Both the position numbers and the translations under genes were made by a program. Shown here in pieces: positions 26,095 to 34,954 of a DNA stretch of 64,000 nucleotides; positions within the stretch are counted from its first letter, which is position 1; each line of letters opens with the position of its first letter. The notes beneath the pieces are model-generated. The model was given only the letters and a program-made list of their open reading frames with translations, was not told the origin of the DNA and made no database searches. Source of the DNA: Desulfonauticus submarinus (GTDB lineage Bacteria; Desulfobacterota; Desulfovibrionia; Desulfovibrionales; Desulfonatronovibrionaceae); contig NZ_FNIN01000004.1 of the NCBI RefSeq assembly GCF_900104045.1, positions 59,250 to 123,249 on the forward strand. The letters run 5' to 3'.

Positions 26095-27976
26095 AATATT
26101 TTAAGTAACGAGGATTTATTATTTTTATTTCTGCTTTTTGATGAAGTGAATTTATAAAAGCAGAAAATAATTGTTTGGCCTTAAAGTTTTGATACACTTG
26201 CATCCATTTTTCTTGTTCTTTGGCAAAATCCTGTTTGCTTGGGATAATGTGTTTGATAGGTTTTGCTAAAATATAACCTGCCATTACTTCATACGGTTTA
26301 TCTAACCAAGTGTTTACTTTACCTAGAAAAGCTTCTTGAGCTAGGCTTGGGTTAAAGCCCAGTTCAGGAATAAATCCTTGTCGAGTAAAAGGTTTAGATG
26401 TTTTTAAACTGATATTAATTTTTTCTTTTTTCTGTAATTTACTTAAAGTTTTTGTTGCTTCTTCAAGGGCTAATTTTTGAGCTTTTTGCCTGGTTAATAT
26501 GGTTTTAATGGTTTCTTTCACTTTTTCTAAAGGCAATGGTTTTGGAGAAATTGCTTCTAGTTTAGATACTAAGAGGTAACCGTTTTGAAGGTTGAAAGGA
26601 GTTTTAGTGGTTTCGTGAACTGGCAAGTCAAATAGAGCCTGAATATCTTTAGGTTTTAATCCTTTTAAGTCTTGAGGAATATTTTTTCTAGAAAATAGAT
26701 TTGTTGTTTTTACTTCTAAACCTAATTCTGTGGCAATTTTTTGGAGGCTTTCACCCGCTGCTAGCCTTGTTAAAGCGGAGTCTAATAAGTCTTGAATTTT
26801 AGCATAAGCCTTTTCTTGAGCAATAGTATTTTTTATTTGCTCTTTAACTTCTTTTAAAGGAAGTATGCCTGCAGCCTTTTTGTCTTCTAATTTTATTAAA
26901 TGAAGTCCAAATTGGGTACGTACAGGCTTACTTATTTCACCTACTTTTAAGGCAAAAGCAGCATCAGCAAATGGTTTTACCATATCTCTTTTGGTAAACC
27001 AGCCCAGTTCGCCACCATTTTTTTTACTTGGGCCCTCAGAATATTGTTTGGCTAATTCTGCAAAATTTTTTCCTTTTTGGAGTTCCTTTTCTATTTTAGC
27101 GATTTTTTGTTCAGCTTGTTTTAATTCTTTTTTTGATGCATCTGGATTTAGTCGAATTAGAATATGACGGGCTTTTACTCTTTCTGGTTGAAAAAAACTG
27201 TTTTTATGAGACTCATAGTATTCTTTTATCTCTTGTTCACTTACCTTTTCTTGTTTGGCTAGGTTTTCAGGAGTAAGTAAGAGATAGGCAATTTTAATTT
27301 TTTCTGGATCCATAAATTTATCTTTATTTTCATTATAATATTTTTGTATTTCATTATTTGAAATTTTTATTTTATTTAAATAATTATCAAGCTTAAATAA
27401 AAGGTATTCGATTTGAATTTGCTCTTTAGCAAATTTATACATATCGTACACTTCAGCCAAGTTAGCTTTGGCTGGTAACGTAATAAAGGCGCGCATTTTT
27501 TCAATTAAAAGGTTCTCAGAGTAATCCTTTTCAAATGTTGCAGGAGACAGTCCATTTAATTTTAAAATCTTTTTATATAAATTAGGATCAAATTTTTTAT
27601 TTTTATTTTGGAAAAAAGGAATAGATGTAATTGCTTTGCGGAGTTCTGGCAAGGTGATATCAACTCCTAGGGCTTTTGCTTTTTCTCTTAGAAGTTCAGC
27701 ATTTATAAGTTGATTTAAGACTTGTTCTTTTAACCGCATTTGTTGTATTTCTTTTTGAGAGAGATTAGGATTTCTATGCCGTAAAGATTTTAACGTTCTT
27801 TCATAAGCAATTCTAAAATCTTGGGCGGCAATTGGTCTGCCATTTACTTCAGCAATTACTGCTGCCTTATTACTTCTAAAACTGCCAATTCCCCAAAAAA
27901 CAAAGACCACAATAATAAGCCCAAAAAGGATTTTTATTCCCCATGATTGGGCATTTTTTCGCATCAGGTCTAACAT
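26093..27976 (-). CDS. PpiD/SurA-type peptidyl-prolyl isomerase chaperone
   Basis: A 627-residue membrane-anchored periplasmic folding factor. One TM helix (about 13-33) is followed by a SurA_N-type chaperone region, a parvulin rotamase domain (ARHILIRL to GLHLIKLED, about 260-370) and a second, more diverged C-terminal segment. This is the PpiD layout. AAGGAG precedes ATG 27976. It is the last gene of the run that contains aconitase, with a gap of 11 bases. A role in folding outer-membrane proteins is inferred from the family. Confidence 0.9.
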   Translation of the reverse strand: MLDLMRKNAQSWGIKILFGLIIVVFVFWGIGSFRSNKAAVIAEVNGRPIAAQDFRIAYERTLKSLRHRNPNLSQKEIQQMRLKEQVLNQLINAELLREKAKALGVDITLPELRKAITSIPFFQNKNKKFDPNLYKKILKLNGLSPATFEKDYSENLLIEKMRAFITLPAKANLAEVYDMYKFAKEQIQIEYLLFKLDNYLNKIKISNNEIQKYYNENKDKFMDPEKIKIAYLLLTPENLAKQEKVSEQEIKEYYESHKNSFFQPERVKARHILIRLNPDASKKELKQAEQKIAKIEKELQKGKNFAELAKQYSEGPSKKNGGELGWFTKRDMVKPFADAAFALKVGEISKPVRTQFGLHLIKLEDKKAAGILPLKEVKEQIKNTIAQEKAYAKIQDLLDSALTRLAAGESLQKIATELGLEVKTTNLFSRKNIPQDLKGLKPKDIQALFDLPVHETTKTPFNLQNGYLLVSKLEAISPKPLPLEKVKETIKTILTRQKAQKLALEEATKTLSKLQKKEKINISLKTSKPFTRQGFIPELGFNPSLAQEAFLGKVNTWLDKPYEVMAGYILAKPIKHIIPSKQDFAKEQEKWMQVYQNFKAKQLFSAFINSLHQKAEIKIINPRYLKY

Positions 27977-27987
27977 ATATTACTCCT

Positions 27988-29913
27988 TTATTTTCTTTTA
28001 TTCCTCACAAAGTTTAAGAGGCCGCCTTCTTTGATAATGTTTAGCTCTTTGGTTGTGAGGTCATTGGTGACAGTTATACAAAAATCTTTAATCTGGATAC
28101 ACATTTTTTGTCCACAAGACAATTGTTTTAAATTTAAACTAAGAATTTGTTCTAACTCAATTTTGTCATAGTCTTTGGGATCTACGAAAATAAGAGGCAG
28201 AATGCCAAAGTTAATAAGGTTTGCTCTGTGAATGCGGGCAAAAGATTTAGCAAGTACTACCCTTACTCCCAAATAGCGTGGAGCCAAGGCTGCGTGCTCT
28301 CTGCTAGAACCTTGTCCATAATTTTCTCCACCTATAATTATTCCTTGTTTGTGTTGCTTTGCTCTTTGAACAAACTCCTTATCTACTCTGGAATAAATAT
28401 ATTCACTTATGGCAGGGATATTGGAACGTAAGGCAGTAATTTGAGGTCCTGCAGGTAAGATGTGATCTGTAGTAATATTGTCTCCTACTTTAATTAGAAC
28501 TGGAAGTTCTAAATTTTCAGGTAAAGGAGAAAAGGATTTTAAAGGAACAATATTGGGACCTCTGCGAATTCTTACTTCAGCTTGATTTTCAGGGGGAAAA
28601 ATAAAAAGGTGTTTAATAGACGGAGTTTTTAATGGAAGAGATATTTCTTTGAAATTTATTTTCTCTTCCCACGTACAAGGATCTGTAAATTTCCCCTCCA
28701 AAGCTGCAAAGGCTGCTGTTATTGGACTTGTAAGATATATTTTTGCATCCTGAGTTCCACTTCTGCCCTCAAAATTACGATTAAATGTACGTACACTTAT
28801 TCCTTTAGATGGAGGAGATCCACCCATTCCAATGCACGGTCCACAAGCACATTCTAATAATCTTCCGCCAGCATTCAAGATAGGCCAGAGTAAATTTTCG
28901 TCTAAAAGCATTTTTAGAACTTGCTTGGAGCCTGGAGCAATGAGCAAGTCTGTTTCTGGATTTATTTTTTTATTTTTAAGAATAAGAGCTACACTTTTTA
29001 AATCTAGATAGGATGAATTAGTACAAGAACCAATAGCAACTTGGTCAACCTTTAAGCCTGCTAGTTCTCTAATAGGTTTTACTTTATCTGGCATATGAGG
29101 AGTAGCTGCAAGAGGTTCTATTGAGCTTAGATCTATTTCCACCTCTTCATCATATTCTGCATTTGGATCTGGACCAAGTTCTATGAAGTCATCTTCTCTT
29201 CCCATTGCTTTTAAAAAACGTCTGGTATTTTCGTCAGAGGGGAAAATAGAAGTGGTAAGGCCAAGTTCTGCTCCCATATTTGTAATTGTTGCCCTTTCAG
29301 GTACAGAGAGTGATTTAAGTCCTGGACCAGTATATTCAAAAATTTTGCCCACGCCTCCTTTTACAGTAAATTTTTTTAATAGAAATAATATAATATCTTT
29401 AGCTGAGGCAAATCCTTTGAGTTTTCCAGTTAAATAAACCCGAACTATTTTGGGCATTGTTATAGTATATGGCTCTCCTGCCATGGCTAGGGCCACAGAA
29501 AGACCGCCTGCACCCATTGCAAGAGCTCCAATTCCTCCTGCAGTAGGCGTATGACTGTCTGAACCAATCAAGGTGCTTCCTGGTTTAGCAAAATTTTCAA
29601 GATGGAGCTGATGACAGATTCCTGTGCCAGGTGGAGAAAAAATAAGGCCATATTTAGCTGCTACTGTTCTTAAATATTGGTGATCATCTGGATTTCTAAA
29701 TCCCATTTGAATGGTATTATGATCTACATAGCTTACAGAGAGATCAGTTTGAACTTTATCTAAACCAATAGATTCAAATTGTAGGTAGGCCATTGTACCT
29801 GTGGCATCTTGAGTAAGAGTTTGATCAATTTTTATTTCAATTTCTTCTCCTGGAATAAGCTTGCCAGATACCAGATGTTTTTGGATAATTTTTTTGGTTA
29901 GATTAAGTGTCAC
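27988..29913 (-). CDS. Aconitate hydratase
   Basis: A 641-residue aconitase interconverting citrate and isocitrate. The 4Fe-4S ligands are in GSCTNSS and CGPCIGMGG. The DSHTPTAGGIGALAMGAGG block and the C-terminal swivel domain (YGQGSSREHAAL) are intact. Its length resembles the shorter, Aquifex-type aconitases rather than the 890-residue AcnA. The open frame extends to 29961, but GTG 29913 has AAGGAG 8 bases upstream and overlaps the PAS gene by only 11 bp, so I take it as the start. It supplies isocitrate for 2-oxoglutarate synthesis. Confidence 0.93.
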   Translation of the reverse strand: MTLNLTKKIIQKHLVSGKLIPGEEIEIKIDQTLTQDATGTMAYLQFESIGLDKVQTDLSVSYVDHNTIQMGFRNPDDHQYLRTVAAKYGLIFSPPGTGICHQLHLENFAKPGSTLIGSDSHTPTAGGIGALAMGAGGLSVALAMAGEPYTITMPKIVRVYLTGKLKGFASAKDIILFLLKKFTVKGGVGKIFEYTGPGLKSLSVPERATITNMGAELGLTTSIFPSDENTRRFLKAMGREDDFIELGPDPNAEYDEEVEIDLSSIEPLAATPHMPDKVKPIRELAGLKVDQVAIGSCTNSSYLDLKSVALILKNKKINPETDLLIAPGSKQVLKMLLDENLLWPILNAGGRLLECACGPCIGMGGSPPSKGISVRTFNRNFEGRSGTQDAKIYLTSPITAAFAALEGKFTDPCTWEEKINFKEISLPLKTPSIKHLFIFPPENQAEVRIRRGPNIVPLKSFSPLPENLELPVLIKVGDNITTDHILPAGPQITALRSNIPAISEYIYSRVDKEFVQRAKQHKQGIIIGGENYGQGSSREHAALAPRYLGVRVVLAKSFARIHRANLINFGILPLIFVDPKDYDKIELEQILSLNLKQLSCGQKMCIQIKDFCITVTNDLTTKELNIIKEGGLLNFVRNKRK

Positions 29914-31318
29914 TTTCTTCTCCTTTTGTTGAGGATGAGATTTGTTGAAAAAGGTCTTCACTACCTTGATGGATGTCTAGAATTTGTGTGTCGCCAAGAT
30001 AAGAGGTCAATTTAATATTATCAATATTTCTTAATTTGCTATAAATTTGAAAAAGTTTTTCTCCTTCTTTTAAAATAATTCTTTGATGTTTTTTTATTCG
30101 TTCTAGATTATTTGGAGGAGTATTAGCTAAAAGTTCAGCTGCATTAACTACTGCAGTTAGGGGCTGAGATAATTCATGACTGATGGCTCCAGCTAACGAA
30201 AGAACTAAATCAAGCTTTTGTTTACTTTCTGCTTCTGTTAAGTTTCGAAAAAGCCACAAATATCCTTTATCTGAGAGACAAAGAATCGTTATCTCCCATT
30301 CTTCATTTTGAAGGGTTAGATTGAGTACTTTTTTCTCTTCTCCAGATAATAGTATCTCAGGAGAAACAGCTTCTTTTTTAGAGGTGTTTAATAGATCAAA
30401 AATAGTATAACCTTGTTTTTTAAGCTTTTTTTGAAATAATTTTTTGCCAGCTTTATTTACATAAACAAGCCTTCCTGAATTTAAGGTATAGATTAGAGGA
30501 TAGGGTAGACTATTTAATAGAACTTCTAATATTTCTTCATATTCTTGAACTTGAGAACGGAGTTGGTAAATGTTGCTTATATTTTGAATAATCTCTAAAG
30601 AACCCACTACCTTCTCTTTTTGGATAAGCTTAACTGCAATAATTTGATAGAATCCTTTAATTTTCCCCCGCAGATCCCAAAATCCAGAAACAGTGACTCC
30701 ATTGGGAATAGATGAAAAATTTAAGGACACGTCATTAGCTTTGTATAATTTTTTTAATTCTTTATGGTCATATTTTAAGATATTTTGTCCTAAAAGAGAC
30801 CTAGGTTCATCATAGAATGCAAGACCTACATCCGACTTCCCAATAACCATTTTTCTTGGGATGCCAGTAAGTATTTCACATGCCTTATTCCAATAGATTA
30901 CTTCTCCTTTGGCATTAAAGATGATAGTGGCAAAAGGGGTATTTTCTAAGATTTGAGAAAGAAAATTTTCTTTTTTAGCTGCTTTTTTTTGATATACTGT
31001 TTTCATTAGGTGTAAAGAGATAAAACTATAAGAAGGAGAATATTCACTTAATTGAATATTTGGTGGTAATTTTTTGCGTAGAGTGAATATAAATTCAGGG
31101 TTTGTTTCTAAGTTAAAAACGCTATCTATGACATGATGTTTGAGCATTTCTTCCCAATGTTTATAGCATGGATAATTGGATATGAACTCTTCTCCATCAG
31201 TGATAGTTATTGCTACTAAGCGTCCTAACGGACGCAAGGCATCTTTGGAACGTAAATAAGCTCGTACAAAGCTAGCAATTTTTTTCTTAGGGCCAATTAT
31301 TGCAAAATTTTTTAACAT
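29903..31318 (-). CDS. PAS protein with HisKA-like domain but no kinase ATPase domain
   Basis: A 471-residue soluble protein. The N-terminal 110 residues are of unknown fold (MLKNFAIIGPKKKIASFVRA start). PAS domains lie at about 120-250 (ENTPFATIIFNAKGEVIYWNKACEILTG split over residues 125-152) and about 265-365. A histidine-kinase H-box follows (ISHELSQPLTAV, His381). Only about 90 residues remain after it, with no N, G1 or G2 box, so the catalytic domain is absent. It could dock on another kinase, act as a phosphotransfer protein, or be purely sensory. It overlaps aconitase by 11 bp, which suggests coupling of its signal to that enzyme. Confidence 0.82.
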   Translation of the reverse strand: MLKNFAIIGPKKKIASFVRAYLRSKDALRPLGRLVAITITDGEEFISNYPCYKHWEEMLKHHVIDSVFNLETNPEFIFTLRKKLPPNIQLSEYSPSYSFISLHLMKTVYQKKAAKKENFLSQILENTPFATIIFNAKGEVIYWNKACEILTGIPRKMVIGKSDVGLAFYDEPRSLLGQNILKYDHKELKKLYKANDVSLNFSSIPNGVTVSGFWDLRGKIKGFYQIIAVKLIQKEKVVGSLEIIQNISNIYQLRSQVQEYEEILEVLLNSLPYPLIYTLNSGRLVYVNKAGKKLFQKKLKKQGYTIFDLLNTSKKEAVSPEILLSGEEKKVLNLTLQNEEWEITILCLSDKGYLWLFRNLTEAESKQKLDLVLSLAGAISHELSQPLTAVVNAAELLANTPPNNLERIKKHQRIILKEGEKLFQIYSKLRNIDNIKLTSYLGDTQILDIHQGSEDLFQQISSSTKGEESDT

Positions 31319-31324
31319 GTTAAG

Positions 31325-31576
31325 TTATGAATTTAGTTCAAAGCGTAGCTTAGTGATTTTATTTTGTCTGAATTTTATCTCGGTTTGAATAACCAATTTT
31401 TCTTGTTGGAGATTAAAAATTTCTTGAGCAAAAAAAATTTTTTTTTGATGATCTTCTTTTTCTCTAAAGTATTTTATTTTTTTTTCACACTCTGAAAGTT
31501 TTTGCTTAAAATGTTCTATTTCTTGTTCTAAATTTTTAATTTTAGCCAATGCGGATGCGTCGTCTACTTGGTTCAC
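31325..31576 (-). CDS. Small coiled-coil protein
   Basis: An 83-residue protein that is almost entirely a predicted coiled coil (heptads in IKNLEQEIEHFKQKLSECEKK onward). It starts with GTG 31576, and GAGGAG lies about 9 bases upstream inside the end of the preceding gene, which it overlaps by 35 bp. That arrangement supports real translation. No known family; possibly an accessory partner of the PAS protein encoded 6 bases downstream. Confidence 0.65.
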   Translation of the reverse strand: MNQVDDASALAKIKNLEQEIEHFKQKLSECEKKIKYFREKEDHQKKIFFAQEIFNLQQEKLVIQTEIKFRQNKITKLRFELNS

Positions 31577-33131
31577 CTTTTTGCTCCTCTATTTTTCTTT
31601 CTACCTGACCAAAGGGAATACTTTGAAAAATTTTCCAAAATTTAGGCCAAATTTGAGTTATACTTCCTGGATTTTCAAGACAAATACCTTTAAATTTAAA
31701 AGAAATAAGACCATAACTGAGTGTCCATAAGGCAGAGGGACTGGTCCATACCTTGTTTGTTTTATTTTTTTCTCCACTATATTCTATTTCTAAATATTCT
31801 GGATGGGTTTTGAAATTGAAATTTAAAAAGCTTAAAAGTTCTAATCCTGGTTCCAACAAACTATCTTCTAATTGATGATAAATAATAGCTTTATTTTTTT
31901 GAATAATGGCTAGGGCTAAGACAAAGGGGAAAAATTCTTTAAAGTCCTCTAGGTCAAAGCTAAACTGAGAAGAAAGTGCTTTATTGTGTTGGCTTGTAAA
32001 ATCAGAAGGATTGAAATTAAGGCCTATTTCTTGAAAAAGTTTTTCTACAAATTTGGCTCTAGGAGAATAGCCTGGCCAGATACCTTCTAATTTGACTGAG
32101 CCAGATGTAATATACGGCAGTACTAAAAGGTGGGCACTAAGAAGAGGATCTGCTTCTAGAGAAAATGGAACAGGACATTTTAACTCAGATGGACTTACAG
32201 TAATAGTGGAATCCTCTGTTTGAATAGAGACTCCCCATTTTTGAAGAAGATAGTCTAATTCAACTATTTCTTTAGGTAAGTTAGCAAAAGTAATTTTGAG
32301 CTTTTTATTTAAAAGTAGGCTTGTAAAAATTAGCCCTATTCCTAAAAACGGGCTTATAGTAGAAGGAATTGTGATTTCAGAAGGTATTTTACCACTACAT
32401 TCTAGCCTAGCCGGCAAATTGTAGCTTTGAGGCTCTATAGAGGTTAATCGGGCTCCTAATTGGGGAAGAAAATCTTGCAGTGGTTTTAGATTTAATATTT
32501 TTAAACCAGGAGAAGCATTCAGTTTGCAACTGCCTGCTTCAGTTAGGGCTAAAGCTAACATAAAATAGAGAGTGGTTTCGTGTTCTCCTAAAAAGAAGGA
32601 TTTTCCTTCAAAAGTTAAATTAGCTGGTCCTGCATGAAGGGAGTCTTCTTGCCATGAGATTCTGCCGCCAGCTTGGTTTAGGGCTTTTATCAGCTCCACT
32701 AACGGATCATTTAATGGGAATGGTTCTATGTGAGTTTCTGTTGTAGATATAGTAGAAAGGACTACAGATACTGTAGCTTGAAAAAGAGATAAAGGAGCAG
32801 AAGTCGAAAAGTTAATAGGATGAGTCTTAGGATAAAGACAAAAAGGCTTGTCGCTACTTTTTTTACTTTCTGCCTTTGAATAACTAGTATTGTTTAAAAT
32901 AGAAAATAACTGTCTAAAGAATCTTTGATTTTCTCCTTGCAGATGTTTCTTCCATATATTCCATAGAGTCTTCTCCAAATACGTATCTATAGGGCTCTTA
33001 TTTTGCTCCATTCTATGGCGAGCAATTTTACTTAAAAGCTTAGTACGTTTTTGGATGAGTTGTAAGAGCCTTTTTTCTACTTGTTTTAATTCTTCATTTA
33101 GATTAGGGGAACTATTTTTTTTATCTTTCAT
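31542..33131 (-). CDS. Chorismate-mutase-like plus EPSP-synthase-like fusion, probably catalytically degenerate
   Basis: A 529-residue protein. Residues about 10-80 look like an AroQ-type chorismate mutase helix bundle (VEKRLLQLIQKRTKLLSKIARHR). Residues about 100-510 follow the two-lobe pattern of 3-phosphoshikimate 1-carboxyvinyltransferase (AroA): FFLGEHETTLYFMLALAL matches the GNAGTTMR region and EADPLLSAHLLVLPYI matches the DxSSAxY region. Key residues appear lost: no Lys in the N-terminal PGSKS equivalent, Tyr in place of the TxMR Arg, and no RMRERP equivalent. The mutase half also lacks several active-site basic residues. It is therefore likely a regulatory or structural relic rather than an enzyme. 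It heads the operon with the coiled-coil, PAS and aconitase genes. Confidence 0.72.
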   Translation of the reverse strand: MKDKKNSSPNLNEELKQVEKRLLQLIQKRTKLLSKIARHRMEQNKSPIDTYLEKTLWNIWKKHLQGENQRFFRQLFSILNNTSYSKAESKKSSDKPFCLYPKTHPINFSTSAPLSLFQATVSVVLSTISTTETHIEPFPLNDPLVELIKALNQAGGRISWQEDSLHAGPANLTFEGKSFFLGEHETTLYFMLALALTEAGSCKLNASPGLKILNLKPLQDFLPQLGARLTSIEPQSYNLPARLECSGKIPSEITIPSTISPFLGIGLIFTSLLLNKKLKITFANLPKEIVELDYLLQKWGVSIQTEDSTITVSPSELKCPVPFSLEADPLLSAHLLVLPYITSGSVKLEGIWPGYSPRAKFVEKLFQEIGLNFNPSDFTSQHNKALSSQFSFDLEDFKEFFPFVLALAIIQKNKAIIYHQLEDSLLEPGLELLSFLNFNFKTHPEYLEIEYSGEKNKTNKVWTSPSALWTLSYGLISFKFKGICLENPGSITQIWPKFWKIFQSIPFGQVERKIEEQKGEPSRRRIRIG

Positions 33132-33324
33132 AAAAATATCCTAGACAAGTAAAGTAAGTATTTCCTACTATTAAAAGCTTTATTGGGCAAGTGGAAATGA
33201 TGAGAGTTTTAGAATTGACTGAATTAAAGAGAGAAGATTTTTCTTTGATTCTTATAGGTAGTTAAAAGGGCTTTTATTTAAAAAGTTCAGAGACTTTTAA
33301 AAATGAAATAAAAGGGGCTGGAAT

Positions 33325-33843
33325 ATGTCAAAAAAGATGGAGCTTAAAAAAAAGGGGGTACTTTTAACTATAGACCTTTCTTTTTATTTAGAGATGAGCG
33401 GAAAGCCAAACTTGGATGCAGGAGAGGTAGGCCTAATTACAAAACATTGGCAAACGTGGTTTTCTTTTTTTAATGCATATACATTGGGCGAGCCAAAAGG
33501 TTTTTTGATAATTTTTTTAGGCAAAGAGGTAGAAAAAGAAATAGAAGCCGCTTGGGTCACAAGTCCAAGTAAAGGCTATGCACTGGATTTGATGGCAAAA
33601 ACTATGCTTATGTCTGCAGTAAAAGAGTTTATTCCAGAACTTGCAACTTTAAAATGTGCTCCTGTTCCAAAAGTTAATAAGCAAATTAGACGTAAAATTG
33701 CTTCTGTTGGTTTAGAAATGAAAAAGAATGGTATTTTAAATCATAAATATGCTGTATTTACTTATTTTCCCTATAAGGGGGGGTGCGAGGTTTGCTTGTT
33801 AAAAGAAAATTGTCCAGGGCCCAATAATCAATTTGGTAAATAA
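33325..33843 (+). CDS. Hypothetical protein with C-terminal Cys motif
   Basis: A 172-residue soluble protein I do not recognise. It begins MSKKMELKKK and has a mixed alpha/beta composition. A C-terminal segment CEVCLLKENCPG (CxxC-x5-C, around residues 155-166) could bind zinc or an Fe-S cluster. One more Cys lies near residue 112. AGGGGC lies about 9 bases before ATG 33325, and the gap upstream could hold its promoter, shared divergently with the operon at 33131. It converges on the SPL-like gene with 25 bases between stops. Confidence 0.7.
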   Translation: MSKKMELKKKGVLLTIDLSFYLEMSGKPNLDAGEVGLITKHWQTWFSFFNAYTLGEPKGFLIIFLGKEVEKEIEAAWVTSPSKGYALDLMAKTMLMSAVKEFIPELATLKCAPVPKVNKQIRRKIASVGLEMKKNGILNHKYAVFTYFPYKGGCEVCLLKENCPGPNNQFGK

Positions 33844-33868
33844 GTAAGTCCATTTAGCTAAAAAAAGT

Positions 33869-34954
33869 TTAAAGTAGGTTGTTAAAACTTAATTTTTCTA
33901 GGTGTTTATCCAAGCCACCTAATTTAATGGGGGTATATCCTAGAGTTTTTTCCCAAACTAAGTCAGATTCCATACAGTAATATATTTGGTCTTTAAGGCC
34001 AGCTTTTTTTAATTTTTTTACTATAAAAGAGAACATTTTGAGGCGTAAAGGCAAAAATAATCTTAACTTGCCATCTAATCCGTAAATGTATTCTTCGTAG
34101 ATATAAGTTGATTTGGGGTGTTTTTGAGAGATGGTATGAAAGAGTTCTGGCATTCCTCTAAAAGATCCAAGACTAAGGTAGCAGATATGTTCTGGTTTTA
34201 AGTAATCAAATACCATTTCAATAGTTTTTGAATATCCTTTTTCCCAATTTGGATAATAAATTATAGGGTCAAAATGAAGGCAAACTTTGATTCCCAGTGA
34301 TACACATTTTTGAGCTGCCCTGAGGCGTTCTTCTAAGGGGATTACGAGTTTTTCTTCTTTTTTTACTATTTCTGGAGCATTTAAGGACCAAGCTGGTAAG
34401 ATATGGTCAATTTTATGAAGACCATTTGTCCAACTTAAATCTGCTACTTTACTTTTTAACTCAAGGCGTACGTTAGAATAGTTTTGTAAAAAATTGGTTA
34501 ATTTTTGAGCATATCCTGTAAGGGGTTCTAAGACCAACGAATCTGTAAATTCTCCTGTTCCTGTTCTAAAACGAAGATTAGGGTTTGTTTTAAAAGTTTT
34601 ATCTAGTTCTTGGAATAAATCGTCTATATTTGCCCATATTTTTAAAGTTTTATCTTGAAAATAGGCTTGAAGAATACAGTAAGTGCAATTTAAAGGACAG
34701 TTTTCCCCAAAATGAATTATTTTGTATCCACAGCAATTATAATACCTTGTTCCTGGACAAAAGCGTAAAAATTTGCCTTTAAATTTTTTCAAAATTAAAC
34801 TTTGAGGTTGGTAAGATTGCGTTGAACTTAAAGGCAAAATTTTTATGTCAGGAAGATGTTTTTTTACATTTTGAAGAATAGGATTAGTAGTGGATAAGCT
34901 TGGATCAAGGTAAAGGTATTTTAAATTTAAATAAGAAGGAAGTTTAGATGTCAA
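33869..34954 (-). CDS. Spore photoproduct lyase-like radical SAM protein
   Basis: About 361 residues. The radical SAM motif CPLNCTYC lies near residues 86-93, followed by the YCILQAYF segment typical of the SPL family. The N-terminus (YLYLDPSLSTTNPIL) and the RTGTGEFTDSLVLE block also match that family. Bacteria that do not form spores carry such homologues with unknown targets. I choose TTG 34954 because GGGAGAG lies about 7 bases upstream and the overlap with the ParB-like gene shrinks to 11 bp; the open frame begins at ATG 34993. The pairing with a ParB-like gene suggests a nucleic-acid-related task. Confidence 0.78.
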   Translation of the reverse strand: MTSKLPSYLNLKYLYLDPSLSTTNPILQNVKKHLPDIKILPLSSTQSYQPQSLILKKFKGKFLRFCPGTRYYNCCGYKIIHFGENCPLNCTYCILQAYFQDKTLKIWANIDDLFQELDKTFKTNPNLRFRTGTGEFTDSLVLEPLTGYAQKLTNFLQNYSNVRLELKSKVADLSWTNGLHKIDHILPAWSLNAPEIVKKEEKLVIPLEERLRAAQKCVSLGIKVCLHFDPIIYYPNWEKGYSKTIEMVFDYLKPEHICYLSLGSFRGMPELFHTISQKHPKSTYIYEEYIYGLDGKLRLFLPLRLKMFSFIVKKLKKAGLKDQIYYCMESDLVWEKTLGYTPIKLGGLDKHLEKLSFNNLL

